Assembly (NCBI RefSeq): GCF_013602415.1
Contig: NZ_WPAG02000002.1
Span: 5,087,480 to 5,151,479 of the forward strand
Length of the DNA: 64,000 nucleotides
Source: Rhodococcus sp. B50
Lineage (GTDB): Bacteria > Actinomycetota > Actinomycetes > Mycobacteriales > Mycobacteriaceae
Direction of reading: 5' to 3'
Positions 30,835 through 39,466 of this stretch are shown here, piece after piece. The notes beneath the pieces were generated by a model. That model was not told where the DNA came from and searched no databases. It saw only the letters and a list, made by a program, of their open reading frames with translations. The position numbers were made by a program, and so were the translations under genes. How positions within the stretch are numbered: the first letter of the stretch is position 1; each line of letters begins with the position of its first letter.

Positions 30835-31980
30835 TCAGGAGAAGCGGGACACCAGGGCGCGGCGATCCACCTTGCCCGGTCCGCGCAGGGGCAGCGCGTC
30901 GACGACCTGCAGCTCACGTGGCGCGGCGGTCGCGTCCAGCGTCGCCGTGACATGGTCGCGAAGTTCCGCGAGCGTCGGTGTGGCGCCGGCGACGGGCACG
31001 ACGACGGCCGCGACGCGCTGACCGAGCCGGGTGTCCGGCAGACCCACCACCGCGACCTCCCGTACGGCGGGATGCTCGACGAGCACGGCCTCGACCACCT
31101 GCGGGACCACCGTGAGCCCCCCGGTCGAGATGGCCTCGTCGAGGCGTCCGAGGATGCGCAGGACCCCGTTCTCGAATGTGCCCGCGTCGTCGGTGCGGAA
31201 CCAGCCGGGTTCCGCGAAGGCCGGATGATCGGGCAGATTCCGGTAGCCCGAGGCGAGGGTCGTGCCGCCGAGCCACACGCGTGAGTCGGCGTCGACCCGC
31301 ACCTGTACCCCGTCGAGGGGCGCGCCGTCGTAGACGCAGCCGCCGCAGGTCTCGCTCATGCCGTAGGTGCGGACGACGGTGATCCCGGCTGCGCGGGCGC
31401 GTTCGAGGACCGGCACGGGAGTCGCGGCACCGCCCAGCAGGATCGCGTCGAGCCGGGCGAGTGCCGCAGTCGCGTCGGGATGGTCGAGAGTCTTGATCAG
31501 TTGGGTGGGGACCATCGAGCTGTATCGGCGAGGGCCCGGCATGGCGTCCACCGCCGCCGGCAGATCCCCGGGATCGAAACCGGCGGACACGTCGACGACG
31601 ACGGGGTCGGTTCCTGCGAGGAGACTGCGCAGCAAGACCTGCATGCCCGCGATGTGATGGGCGGGCAGCGCCAGCAGCCACGAGCCCGTTCCGCCCAGCC
31701 GGGCGTGGGTGGCGTCACCGCTCGCACGCAGCGCGTCCGCGGACAGCAGGGCGCCTTTCGGGGTCCCGGTCGTACCGGAGGTCGCGACCACCAGGCCCAC
31801 GCCGTCCGCGACGGGTTCACCCGGGTGCAGCGCATCGATGAGCCGGACCGTCTCCCGTTCGTCCCCGGCGGGGACGGGAAGCAGTGCCGGCCCGTCACCG
31901 TCGAGCATCCGCCGCAGATCGGGCAGCACGGAGCGGACGGCGGACCCGGCAGGGACGGGAAGGAGATCGAGGGTGGTCAC
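30835..31980 (-). CDS. menE: o-Succinylbenzoate-CoA ligase
   Basis: MenE activates o-succinylbenzoate to its CoA ester with ATP. The 381-residue adenylate-forming enzyme shows the P-loop VVATSGTTGTPKGALLSA, the adenylate motif VRTYGMSETCGGCVYDG, TGDL-like WFRTDDAGTFENGVLRILGRLDEAI, and the C-terminal lysine region LPLRGPGKVDRRAL. The GTG at 31980 overlaps the stop of the DUF3349 gene (GTGA); an ATG at 32004 in frame is disfavoured by that overlap. The length is short, as in other actinobacterial MenE proteins. Confidence 0.94.
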   Translation of the reverse strand: MTTLDLLPVPAGSAVRSVLPDLRRMLDGDGPALLPVPAGDERETVRLIDALHPGEPVADGVGLVVATSGTTGTPKGALLSADALRASGDATHARLGGTGSWLLALPAHHIAGMQVLLRSLLAGTDPVVVDVSAGFDPGDLPAAVDAMPGPRRYSSMVPTQLIKTLDHPDATAALARLDAILLGGAATPVPVLERARAAGITVVRTYGMSETCGGCVYDGAPLDGVQVRVDADSRVWLGGTTLASGYRNLPDHPAFAEPGWFRTDDAGTFENGVLRILGRLDEAISTGGLTVVPQVVEAVLVEHPAVREVAVVGLPDTRLGQRVAAVVVPVAGATPTLAELRDHVTATLDATAAPRELQVVDALPLRGPGKVDRRALVSRFS

Positions 31981-32276
31981 AGATCGTATTGTGTCGTGTC
32001 CCATCCGCCCGCTTCGAGCTGGCGGCGGACGCGGTCCACGTCGTCGGATGACGGCATGTTGTTGGTGATCTTGCTGATCAGGACCGCGATGTCGATGCGG
32101 TTGATCGAGAGGTCACCGTCCTCGATCAGCGTGTCCGCGACCTGGGCGACCTCCTCGTCGGACAGGCGCCGCGCGAGCAGTGCGAACAGGGGTACGTAGT
32201 CCTGTTCCGGTACCCCCTCGGGATAACCGGCGCGGAGCCACTCGACGATGGAAGCGAGAAACGGCGGGAGGGCCAC
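31977..32276 (-). CDS. DUF3349 domain protein (Rv0543c-like)
   Basis: A 99-residue all-helical protein starting MALPPFLASIVEWLRAGYPEG and containing DYVPLFALLARRLSDEEVAQVA and SINRIDIAVLISKITNNMPS, which mark the DUF3349 family. Its M. tuberculosis counterpart, Rv0543c, also sits between menE and the pitA pair. The function is unknown. The stop overlaps the menE start, so the two are co-translated. It starts 12 bases downstream of the small membrane-protein gene's end. Confidence 0.92.
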   Translation of the reverse strand: MALPPFLASIVEWLRAGYPEGVPEQDYVPLFALLARRLSDEEVAQVADTLIEDGDLSINRIDIAVLISKITNNMPSSDDVDRVRRQLEAGGWDTTQYDL

Positions 32277-32288
32277 CCGTCACCCCGA

Positions 32289-32549
32289 TCAGAAGATGTC
32301 GATGCCGAACGTTCCGGCGAGGAAGTCGGAGGCGAGCAGGAGGATTCCTGCCAGGACTGCACAGGCCACGACGGCGAAGCACAGCACGGCCGCGGTCTTG
32401 GCCGCTGGATTCGGGGTGCCGTCGCTGTCGCGACCGGTGTCGAGCGCGCGGACGCCCAGCGCGAAGAGGGAGGGCAGGCCCGCGCCGAGGAGCAGGCCCA
32501 CGAGAACGACCTGCCACAACGAGTCGAGTGTGTGCGTCAGCAGGTTCAC
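32289..32549 (-). CDS. Two-helix membrane protein coupled to pitA (Rv0544c-like)
   Basis: An 86-residue protein with a GTG start at 32549 overlapping the pitA stop codon. Two membrane helices are visible: LWQVVLVGLLLGAGLPSLFALG and AAVLCFAVVACAVLAGILLLAS, separated by a charged loop (DTGRDSDGTPNPAAKT). In mycobacteria the same small protein (Rv0544c) follows pitA, suggesting an accessory role in phosphate uptake, but there is no direct evidence. Confidence 0.85.
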   Translation of the reverse strand: MNLLTHTLDSLWQVVLVGLLLGAGLPSLFALGVRALDTGRDSDGTPNPAAKTAAVLCFAVVACAVLAGILLLASDFLAGTFGIDIF

Positions 32550-33727
32550 GAGCGTCCTTCCCCGGCGACCGTTTCGGAAGCATCCGGCGTCGGGGCGAGC
32601 GAGTCGTCCCAATCTGCGGTGACGTTGGAGGCGTCGATGGGCTGCCGGCGCGAGCGGAGCCACATGAACAGGGCCAGACCACACAGGATGGCGAAGACCA
32701 CAAGAACACCGGACATCCCGCCGATCACGTGGGCGATCGCCCAGCAGATCGCTCCGACGACCGCGGCGCACGGCAGGGTGATCAGCCACGCGACGACCAT
32801 CCGCCGCGCCACCGACCAGCGCACCTCGGCACCCTTGGTGCCCAGGCCCGTACCCAGGATCGACCCCGTGGCGACGTGCGTGGTCGACAGCGGCAGACCG
32901 AAATGGCTCGAGGTGAGGATGATGGCGGCCGACGACGACTCGGCGGCCAGACCTTGCGGCGGGGCGATCTCCACGAGGCCCTTGCCCAGGGTGCGGATGA
33001 TGCGCCAGCCGCCGAGGTAGGTGCCCAGCGCGATCGCGACGGCGCACGCGACCTTCACCCAGAACGGCATCTCGGTGTCGGCGGTGATGCTCCCGTGGGC
33101 CACGAGGGCCAGGAAGATCACGCCCATGGTCTTCTGCGCGTCGTTGGTGCCGTGGGCGAGCGACATCAGGGATGCGGTGCCGATCTGTCCCATCCGGAAG
33201 CCGCGGTCGCGATGCTCGGTGGCGACGGGGCGGGTCAGGCGGTGCATCGACCAGATGCCCACCGTGGACACCAGCGCCGCGATGACGGGCGCGAGCACCG
33301 CGGGAAGCAGGACCTTGCCCAGCACTCCGTCCCACACCACGCCCTGGACGCCGATCGACGCGAGCGCCGCGCCGACGAGACCACCGAACAGGGCGTGCGA
33401 CGAACTGGACGGCAGGCCGAACAGCCAGGTCGCGATGTTCCAGAGGATCGCTCCGACCAGGCCGGCGAAGACGATGAGCAACAAGTCGGTACCGCCGACG
33501 GTGTCGAGGTTGACGACACCCTTCGCGACGGTCGCGGCGACTTCCACGGACAGGAAGGCGCCGACGAGGTTGAGGGTCGCGGACAAAGTGACCGCGGTTT
33601 TCGGTTTGAGGGCGCCGGTGGCGATGGATGTCGCCATGGCATTGCCGGTGTCGTGGAAGCCGTTGGTGAAATCGAATGCGAGGGCAGTGACGACCACCAC
33701 CAGGAGCACGACGAACTCTGCGGTCAC
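32546..33727 (-). CDS. pitA: Low-affinity inorganic phosphate transporter PitA
   Basis: PitA imports phosphate, probably as a metal-phosphate complex, by proton symport. The 393-residue protein carries the two inverted PiT signatures: VTALAFDFTNGFHDTGNAMATSIA at the start and ASLMSLAHGTNDAQKTMGVIFLA in the middle, plus SSSSHALFGGL and LSTTHVATGSI repeats. About ten membrane helices are present. The GTG at 33727 begins the protein just before the first signature as in mycobacterial PitA; an ATG at 33829 would add a 34-residue tail unlike the family. The 192-base gap upstream holds no gene I can support. Confidence 0.93.
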   Translation of the reverse strand: MTAEFVVLLVVVVTALAFDFTNGFHDTGNAMATSIATGALKPKTAVTLSATLNLVGAFLSVEVAATVAKGVVNLDTVGGTDLLLIVFAGLVGAILWNIATWLFGLPSSSSHALFGGLVGAALASIGVQGVVWDGVLGKVLLPAVLAPVIAALVSTVGIWSMHRLTRPVATEHRDRGFRMGQIGTASLMSLAHGTNDAQKTMGVIFLALVAHGSITADTEMPFWVKVACAVAIALGTYLGGWRIIRTLGKGLVEIAPPQGLAAESSSAAIILTSSHFGLPLSTTHVATGSILGTGLGTKGAEVRWSVARRMVVAWLITLPCAAVVGAICWAIAHVIGGMSGVLVVFAILCGLALFMWLRSRRQPIDASNVTADWDDSLAPTPDASETVAGEGRS

Positions 33728-33919
33728 GTCTGTCGATTGTGGGGTAGCCGGCAGGTGAATGTACAGCGACGGCAGTGTGAATTCTGTGTCTCGCTCCGAG
33801 GCCTCCAGGGTTCTTCGGACTCCGACCATGCGCGGAGTCGAGAGCAGACCCCACGGCTTGTGTGCAAGATCACCGGCGGTGCCGGACTGTCCTCGGACGC
33901 TGCCGGGTGCCTCTCTTCT

Positions 33920-34303
33920 TCACCGGAGGTCGCGGCGCAGCGGATGGTCGTCGGGAATGTGAACCAGGACGATCGGAATTCCGTCGGGATCCGCGAGCCA
34001 CAGCTCGTGCAGACCCCACGGCTCCTGCTTCGCGCCTCGGACGATGCGCACACCTTTGCGCGCGAGTTCGGCCTCCGCGTCGTAGACGTCGCGCACCTGA
34101 AGCCACAGGGCACCGTGGAAGACCTCGTCGGTGTCGTCGGGCCGGCCGTGCGCGGCGATCTCGATGAGCGACTGCCCTGCGAAGAAGACCGTTCCGCCGG
34201 GGTACTCCCGTGCGACGGCCAGTCCGAGCGTCGAACCGTAGAACTCGAGGGCGGCCTCGTAATCGCGCGGGCGGAGGATCGTACGGCTGCCGAGAATCTC
34301 CAC
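33920..34303 (-). CDS. VOC family protein (glyoxalase/bleomycin-resistance fold, Rv0546c-like)
   Basis: A 127-residue single-domain VOC protein: RTILRPRDYEAALEFYGSTLGLAVARE, GGTVFFAGQSLIEIAAHG, and the closing strand WGLHELWLADPDGIPIVLVHIP with the metal-ligand Glu of the family. Many VOC proteins are metal-dependent lyases, dioxygenases or drug-binding proteins; no substrate can be read. The GTG at 34303 is 2 bases from the stop of the upstream gene, so both are probably one operon. Confidence 0.85.
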   Translation of the reverse strand: MEILGSRTILRPRDYEAALEFYGSTLGLAVAREYPGGTVFFAGQSLIEIAAHGRPDDTDEVFHGALWLQVRDVYDAEAELARKGVRIVRGAKQEPWGLHELWLADPDGIPIVLVHIPDDHPLRRDLR

Positions 34304-34304
34304 G

Positions 34305-34751
34305 TCACTGCTCCTCGGCCGGGCAGGCCTCGTGATGACGGCGGCCGTGCGTGCGCCGCGACTCCTTCATCTCGGCCTCGAACAAGTGACGCCGGCCCTG
34401 CACGAGTTCGTCGCGCACCTGCTTCTCGAAGTTCCGGAAATCCGACCAGTAGCCGTCGTCGAACTCCTCCACGAGCTGGAAGGTCCAGCGCCCCTCGGCG
34501 ATGTTGCGTCCGATGATCTCGGTGCCGAGCCGCTCGGCGATGTCGTCGTGCCCGGCCTCACGCAACAGTTCCTCGGCGTCTCCGGTGAGCAGATCGGCGC
34601 GACCCATGAGCTGATGGAAGGCATAGAGATGGCCTCGCGCCTGCTCGACGGTCTCGAGGGCCTCGGACAACTTGCCGGTCGCTTTCACGGTGGCATCGGA
34701 GACGCCTTCCGGGCGGATGTGGGCGGTTCGCGGACTCTGGCGGTCGGTCAT
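34305..34751 (-). CDS. Conserved hypothetical helical protein
   Basis: A 148-residue soluble protein with no domain I recognise. It is rich in charged residues and mainly helical: LSEALETVEQARGHLYAFHQLMG, DAEELLREAGHDDIAERLGTEI, WSDFRNFEKQVRDELVQGRRHLFEAEMKESRR. It has a histidine-rich C-terminal tail (THGRRHHEACPAEEQ). The ATG at 34751 is used; the longer reading from 34850 crosses into the divergent promoter region. It ends 2 bases before the VOC gene, so the two are probably co-expressed. Confidence 0.75.
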   Translation of the reverse strand: MTDRQSPRTAHIRPEGVSDATVKATGKLSEALETVEQARGHLYAFHQLMGRADLLTGDAEELLREAGHDDIAERLGTEIIGRNIAEGRWTFQLVEEFDDGYWSDFRNFEKQVRDELVQGRRHLFEAEMKESRRTHGRRHHEACPAEEQ

Positions 34752-34936
34752 GACCCACAGTGTGCCCGAGAGCACACAGTTCGAACGTAACTGGACATAT
34801 GTGTTTGACGAAGCTTCCGGTGGGACATTACTGACGGCAACGGTGCCCATGACAGCGCCGGCCTGCCACAGCGGGTCCGTCGCAGCCGCAACCCGTGGCT
34901 GCGCGGCACCGCCGACATCGAGTGAGGAGAACTGCC

Positions 34937-35233
34937 ATGGCGACCGACTACGACGCTCCCCGCACCACCGACATTCTGGGCGGCGGTGGCACTGCCCTGG
35001 ACGAGCTGGACCTGAAGCCCACCGTGGCCGCCGACACCGACGAAGGCGAGATCCTCGAGACCCTCGATCTGCCCGGCGCCGACCTGTCGGCGCTGTCGGC
35101 GGAAGAGCTCTCGGTGCAGGTCCTGCCGAAGCAGTCGGACGAGTTCACCTGCATGAGCTGCTTCCTCGTCCAGCACCACAGCCGTCGCGCCACGGGCGAC
35201 GGCGAGCAGGCCTTCTGCCGCGATTGCGTCTGA
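34937..35233 (+). CDS. DUF4193 domain protein with zinc-ribbon-like cysteines
   Basis: A 98-residue protein of the actinobacterial DUF4193 family: MATDYDAPR at the start, an acidic middle part, and the C-terminal FTCMSCFLVQHHSRRATGDGEQAFCRDCV with two C-x2-C pairs that suggest a zinc site. It resembles small RNA-polymerase-binding or regulatory zinc-ribbon proteins, but its role is not established. The ATG at 34937 follows a GAGGAGA ribosome site. The gene is monocistronic, ended by a strong hairpin shared with convergent menB. Confidence 0.9.
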   Translation: MATDYDAPRTTDILGGGGTALDELDLKPTVAADTDEGEILETLDLPGADLSALSAEELSVQVLPKQSDEFTCMSCFLVQHHSRRATGDGEQAFCRDCV

Positions 35234-35250
35234 CGAGCACCCTCCTCGCG

Positions 35251-35302
35251 CGGTGAACCGGGCTGTGCCCCTGCTACAGCAGGGGCGAGGCCCGGTTCAC
35301 CG
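35251..35302. terminator. Bidirectional hairpin between DUF4193 gene and menB
   Basis: CGGTGAACCGGGC (35251-35263) pairs with GCCCGGTTCACCG at the far side, and the inner GCCCCTGCT pairs with AGCAGGGGC. It lies between the convergent stop codons at 35233 and 35311 and can terminate both transcripts. Confidence 0.85.
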
Positions 35303-35310
35303 CGTCCGGA

Positions 35311-36204
35311 TCAGTAATAGTGGGGATACGGCGACCAATCGGGATCGCGCTTCTCGAGGAAGGCATCGCGACCCTCGATCGCCTCGTCCGTCATGTACGC
35401 CAGACGTGTGGCTTCGCCCGCGAACAACTGCTGGCCGACGAGACCGTCGTCCTGAAGGTTGAAGGCGTACTTGAGCATGCGCTGGGCCTGCGGCGACTTG
35501 CCGTTGATCTTCTGCGCCCATTCCAGCGCAACGTTCTCGAGTTCGTCGTGGTCGACGACCTTGTTGACCGCACCCATGTGGTGCATCTCCTCGGCCGTGT
35601 AGGTATCGCCGAGGAAGAAGATCTCGCGCGCGAACTTCTGGCCGACCATCTTGGCGAGGTACGCGCTGCCGTAGCCGCCGTCGAAGCTGCCCACGTCGGC
35701 GTCGGTCTGCTTGAAGCGGGCGTGCTCGCGGGAGGCGAGAGTCAGATCGCACGTGACGTGCAGGCTGTGTCCGCCACCGGCGGCCCAGCCGTTGACCAGG
35801 GCGATGACGACCTTCGGCATGAAGCGGATCAGTCGCTGGACCTCGAGGATGTGCAGGCGGCCGGCGCGGGCCTTGTCGACGGTGTCGGCCGTCTCGCCGC
35901 TCGCGTACTGATAGCCGCTGCGGCCGCGGATCCGCTGGTCGCCGCCGGAGCAGAACGCCCATCCGCCGTCCTTCGGGCTCGGACCGTTGCCCGTGAGCAG
36001 CACGACGCCGACGTCGGAGGTGGTCCGCGCGTGGTCGAGTGTGCGATAGAGCTCGTCCACCGTGTGCGGACGGAAGGCGTTGCGCACCTCGGGACGATCG
36101 AACGCGACGCGGACGGTGCCCTGCGTGACGTGTCGGTGATAAGTGATGTCGGTGAGGTTCTCGAACCCGGGTACCGGGCGCCACAATTCTGGATCGAAGG
36201 TCAC
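35311..36204 (-). CDS. menB: 1,4-dihydroxy-2-naphthoyl-CoA synthase
   Basis: MenB cyclises o-succinylbenzoyl-CoA to 1,4-dihydroxy-2-naphthoyl-CoA. The 297-residue crotonase-fold enzyme is nearly identical in its motifs to the mycobacterial one: YHRHVTQGTVRVAFDRPEVRNAF, LTGNGPSPKDGGWAFCSGGDQR, VNGWAAGGGHSLHVTCDLTLAS, and the catalytic Asp/Tyr region SFDGGYGSAYLAK. The GTG at 36204 is preferred; an ATG at 36270 would overlap the divergent thioesterase start. The divergent arrangement puts menB and menC expression in one 64-base control region. Confidence 0.95.
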   Translation of the reverse strand: MTFDPELWRPVPGFENLTDITYHRHVTQGTVRVAFDRPEVRNAFRPHTVDELYRTLDHARTTSDVGVVLLTGNGPSPKDGGWAFCSGGDQRIRGRSGYQYASGETADTVDKARAGRLHILEVQRLIRFMPKVVIALVNGWAAGGGHSLHVTCDLTLASREHARFKQTDADVGSFDGGYGSAYLAKMVGQKFAREIFFLGDTYTAEEMHHMGAVNKVVDHDELENVALEWAQKINGKSPQAQRMLKYAFNLQDDGLVGQQLFAGEATRLAYMTDEAIEGRDAFLEKRDPDWSPYPHYY

Positions 36205-36268
36205 CTCGTCACCATAAAGGGCCGGGCACCGCCTCGCCGCGAGCCGTGGCCCGATAACGTGCACAGAC

Positions 36269-36901
36269 ATGAGCGAGCCGACCGACCCCCGCGACGACTA
36301 CGAGCACCACGGCGGTTTCCCGGTCTACGAACCGGTGAAGGCCGGGCCGAACTACGGTCGCTTCGTCGAAGCGCTGCGGCGGTTGCAGGATCTCGCGGTG
36401 TCCACCCACGCACCCGACGAAGTGATCGACCGCGCGATCGAACAGGCCGAGGCACTCGGTGATCTGCTCGACCCCTATCGCGTTCCGGAAGGCAAGTCAC
36501 CGGCCGGCTTCAATCCCGACCTGCCCGGCCGCGGCAGCCTGCTGATGCCGCCCTGGCGGATCGAGAAGTTCGACGAGGAGGCGGTCCGCGAGCGTGGTGT
36601 CTTCCGGCTCTATCACCGCGGCGGCAACGGAGCGGCGCACGGCGGAACCCTGCCCCTGTTGTTCGACGACCTGTTCGGCATGGTCGTCCACGCCTCGGGG
36701 CATCCCATCGCGCGCACCGGCTATCTCCGCATCAACTACCGCAAGATCACGCCGCTCGAGACCGAACTCGTCGTCGAGGGCAGGGTCGAGCGCGTCGAGG
36801 GCCGCAAGATCTTCTGTGCGGCCGAACTGCGCGAAACGGACGGCACACTTCTCGCCGACTGCGAAGCCCTGATGATCCAGCTGCTCCCGGGCCAGCCGTG
36901 A
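36269..36901 (+). CDS. PaaI-type hotdog thioesterase in the men cluster
   Basis: A 210-residue single-hotdog protein. After a helical N-terminal extension comes FRLYHRGGNGAAHGGTLPLLFDDLFGMVVHAS, typical of PaaI-like thioesterases (the HGG followed by an Asp-containing helix), then RTGYLRINYRKITPLETELVVEGRVERVEG. It lies between menB and menC and overlaps menC by 4 bases (GTGA), so it may be the DHNA-CoA thioesterase that hydrolyses MenB's product. A dedicated DHNA-CoA hydrolase is otherwise not evident in this window. That role is an inference from position. Confidence 0.83.
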   Translation: MSEPTDPRDDYEHHGGFPVYEPVKAGPNYGRFVEALRRLQDLAVSTHAPDEVIDRAIEQAEALGDLLDPYRVPEGKSPAGFNPDLPGRGSLLMPPWRIEKFDEEAVRERGVFRLYHRGGNGAAHGGTLPLLFDDLFGMVVHASGHPIARTGYLRINYRKITPLETELVVEGRVERVEGRKIFCAAELRETDGTLLADCEALMIQLLPGQP

Positions 36902-37893
36902 CCTCTCGGCGCCTCCCGTCCGCCGACGAACTGCTCGACGGAGCGGTCGTCGTCTCGATGCCCATGCGCGTCCGGTTCCGCGGCATCACCCGACGCGAGG
37001 TGCTGCTGCTGCGCGGACCCGCCGGCTGGGGGGAGTTCGGGCCGTTTCCGGAATACGGCGACGACGAGGCGGCGCATTGGCTGCAGTCGGCGATCGAATC
37101 CGCCTGGCAGGGCCACCCGGCCCCGCGACGTTCCCGGATCGCCGTGAACGCGACCGTGCCCGCCGTCGGCCCGGAACGTGTACCCGAAGTGCTCGCCCGG
37201 TTCCCCGGCGCATGCACCGCGAAGGTGAAGGTCGCCGAGCCGGGCCAGGATCTCGCGCAGGACCTCGCCCGCGTCCGGGCGGTGCGCGACCAGGTGCCGA
37301 ATGTGCGGGTCGACGCCAACGGTGGCTGGAGCGTGGACGAGGCCGTCCGCGCTCTCACGGCGCTCACCGCCGATGCACCGCTCGAATACGCCGAGCAGCC
37401 GTGCGCGAGCGTGCCCGAACTCGTCGAGGTGCGCCGGCGACTGCCGGGGGTCCGCATCGCGGCGGACGAGAGCATCCGCCGCGCCGAGGATCCCTTGCGC
37501 GTCGTGCGGGCCGGGGGAGCGGACGTCGCCGTCGTGAAGGTCGCACCGCTCGGCGGGGTCCGGCGACTGGTCGCACTCGCCGACGAACTCGCCGGTCACG
37601 GCGTCGAGGTGGTCGTCTCGAGCGCCCTCGACTCCGCGGTGGGCATCGCCACCGGTCTCGCCGCGGCAGCGGCCCTGCCCGAGCTCCCGTACGCCTGCGG
37701 ACTCGGCACGGGAGGCTTCTTCGAAGCCGATGTCGCCCCCGCTCTGCACATGTCCGAGGGCGCGCTCGACGTCGTCGCCGTCGCGCCCGAACCGGACATG
37801 CTCGATGCGCTGCGAGCCGATCCCGACCGCGTGGAGTGGTGGTGCGAACGGCTGCGGCGGTGCCGTACGGTGCTCGCCGGACGCGGACTGTGA
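36898..37893 (+). CDS. menC: o-Succinylbenzoate synthase
   Basis: MenC dehydrates SHCHC to o-succinylbenzoate. The 331-residue enolase-superfamily enzyme has the catalytic residues in place: Lys pair in CTAKVKVAEPG, metal-binding Asp in VRVDANGGWS, Glu in LEYAEQPC, Asp in RIAADESIR, and the general base Lys in VAVVKVAPLGG. GTG 36898 overlaps the thioesterase stop, so the two are co-translated. The MenH-type hydrolase that produces SHCHC is not encoded in the window. Confidence 0.94.
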   Translation: MTSRRLPSADELLDGAVVVSMPMRVRFRGITRREVLLLRGPAGWGEFGPFPEYGDDEAAHWLQSAIESAWQGHPAPRRSRIAVNATVPAVGPERVPEVLARFPGACTAKVKVAEPGQDLAQDLARVRAVRDQVPNVRVDANGGWSVDEAVRALTALTADAPLEYAEQPCASVPELVEVRRRLPGVRIAADESIRRAEDPLRVVRAGGADVAVVKVAPLGGVRRLVALADELAGHGVEVVVSSALDSAVGIATGLAAAAALPELPYACGLGTGGFFEADVAPALHMSEGALDVVAVAPEPDMLDALRADPDRVEWWCERLRRCRTVLAGRGL

Positions 37894-37966
37894 TGAGGCG
37901 GAATCGTCGTATATCGTTCCCCGCGTCCCAACGGTCACAAGTGTCACATCTACGGAGGCAGTGAAA

Positions 37967-38407
37967 GTGGTTGCAGCTCTGGGCGATGCCCTCCTCGGCG
38001 CCGACAAGTTCCCGGCGGTCAAGGCAGACGTCGAAGCCCTGATCGATGCTGAGGTGTCGGACAAGAAGGGTGCGTCCGGTCTCGCCCTCAAGGGTGGCTA
38101 CGCAGCAGTGAAGAAGGTCGGCCCGGGCATCGTGCCGGGTGCCGTCGAAGGTCTGCTGCCCGAATTCGTCGAGAAGCTCCAGCCGTTCTGGGTGGAGTAC
38201 GCAGGCAACGGTTCGTTCTCGGACTTCCTGGTCGCCCGCGGCGAGGTCGTCGCCGACGCGCTCCTCGGGGTCACCGACGAGCGCATCGCCGGAACGTCGA
38301 AGGCCGGCGTCAAGAAGGTCTACGACTCGCTGCGCCCCTCGGCCAAGAAGCACGTCGTCGAGGCGCTGCCGCGTCTGGGTGATCTCATCCAGAAGCACGC
38401 CGGCTGA
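37967..38407 (+). CDS. DUF6918 family protein
   Basis: A 146-residue helical protein of an actinobacterial family of unknown function: VAALGDALLGADKFPAVKADVEALIDAEVSDKKG, LKGGYAAVKKVGPGIVPGAVEGLLPEFV and SFSDFLVARGEVVADALLGVTD. The GTG at 37967 has GGAGG 8 bases upstream and is preferred over the GTG at 37961, which has only 2 bases of spacing. It has its own gap after menC and a hairpin at the end, so it is monocistronic. Confidence 0.85.
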   Translation: MVAALGDALLGADKFPAVKADVEALIDAEVSDKKGASGLALKGGYAAVKKVGPGIVPGAVEGLLPEFVEKLQPFWVEYAGNGSFSDFLVARGEVVADALLGVTDERIAGTSKAGVKKVYDSLRPSAKKHVVEALPRLGDLIQKHAG

Positions 38408-38431
38408 CCCGCCGACACCAGCGACACCAGG

Positions 38432-38474
38432 ACGTCGCGGTCCCGAACCGGTTCGCCGGTCGGTACCGCGACGT
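38432..38474. terminator. Bidirectional hairpin between DUF6918 gene and siderophore-interacting gene
   Basis: ACGTCGCGGT (38432-38441) pairs with ACCGCGACGT (38465-38474), and the loop contains a further partial stem (CGAACCGG with CCGGTCGG). It lies between convergent stops. Confidence 0.78.
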
Positions 38475-38501
38475 TCGTCGTTTCACCCCGGTGACGGGTC
38501 G

Positions 38502-39362
38502 TCAGTAGACCGGCTCGCCGTACTTCCAGTACCCGATGAAGGTCACCGCCGACCGGTCCCAGCCGCATTCGCGCACGAGGTGGCGCCGCACGCCCGTTGC
38601 GAGGGACGACTCGCCCGCGACGAACGCATATGCGGAATCCGGCGACGGGGTCGACTCCCGTACCGCCTCGACGACGAGGTTTCCCGGCACCGCCTGCGCG
38701 TCCGTCCGGATCACCGGGCGCACCCGCACGTTCTCGCCCCTCGGCAGGTCCTGAGCGGTGAGATCGTCGGGGTGCGGAACCTCGACGAAGACCTCCACGG
38801 CCGCGAGGGGATCGACGGTAAGGATCGACCCGAGGATGCCTGCGACGGCGGGCACGGCGCTCTCGTCACCCACGAGCAGCCACGAACGTGCCTCGTCGAC
38901 GGGCAGATTGCTGATGCCCTCGTCGAGGATGCCGATCTCGTCGCCGGGCTTCGCCCGTTCCGCCCACGCCGATGCCGGGCCCAGGTCTCCGTGCGACGCG
39001 AAGTCGATCTCGATCTCGGAGGTCGCGCCGAACAGTCCCGCACCCGCAGGCCGCACGCGGCGGATCGTGTAGTTCCGCAGCACCGGGCGACGATCCTCGG
39101 GCAGTTCCTGATATTCCGGCCACCAGCGGTCGTCGGTCGCACCGGGAAGGATCAGTTCCTGTTGGTCCGGGGTGGGGAAGAACATGCGGAACCAATGGTC
39201 GAAACCCATGGGTGCGATGGAGTCGACGTCGGCGCCGCCCACGGTGATGCGGACGAAGGTCGGGCTGATCCGTTCGGCGGCGAGTACCTGCGCGCGCACC
39301 ATCCGCCGCGTGGCCGGCTTGATGTACGGATTGCGCCGCGCGGTTCCCGTGGTCTTCGCCAT
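38502..39362 (-). CDS. Siderophore-interacting protein (FAD-binding ferric-siderophore reductase)
   Basis: A 286-residue flavoprotein of the SIP/ViuB family that releases iron from imported ferric siderophores. It shows RAQVLAAERISPTFVRITVGG (FAD domain start), RNYTIRRVRP (the FAD-binding R-x-Y-T/S motif), SWLLVGDESAVPAVAGIL and the C-terminal FVAGESSLATGVRRHLVRECGWDR. The ATG at 39362 follows GGAGGG. An IdeR-like iron box lies about 67 bases upstream, so iron repression is likely. The neighbouring flavin reductase on the same strand may supply reduced flavin. Confidence 0.92.
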   Translation of the reverse strand: MAKTTGTARRNPYIKPATRRMVRAQVLAAERISPTFVRITVGGADVDSIAPMGFDHWFRMFFPTPDQQELILPGATDDRWWPEYQELPEDRRPVLRNYTIRRVRPAGAGLFGATSEIEIDFASHGDLGPASAWAERAKPGDEIGILDEGISNLPVDEARSWLLVGDESAVPAVAGILGSILTVDPLAAVEVFVEVPHPDDLTAQDLPRGENVRVRPVIRTDAQAVPGNLVVEAVRESTPSPDSAYAFVAGESSLATGVRRHLVRECGWDRSAVTFIGYWKYGEPVY

Positions 39363-39428
39363 ACGGCCCTCCGAGGTTGCTCGGATGCTGCCCCACCCGG
39401 ACGGCCGCACAGCATCTCACGATCGATT

Positions 39429-39447
39429 TGAGCGCAGCCTAACCTGA
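39429..39447 (-). promoter_or_regulatory. IdeR/DmdR-like iron box upstream of siderophore-interacting protein
   Basis: On the minus strand TCAGGTTAGGCTGCGCTCA agrees with the IdeR/DtxR consensus TTAGGTTAGGCTAACCTAA at 14 of 19 positions; the left half-site is nearly perfect and the right is weak. It stands 67 bases upstream of an iron-acquisition gene, which supports the call. Confidence 0.55.
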
Positions 39448-39466
39448 GTTCGCCCGATGAGGGAGG

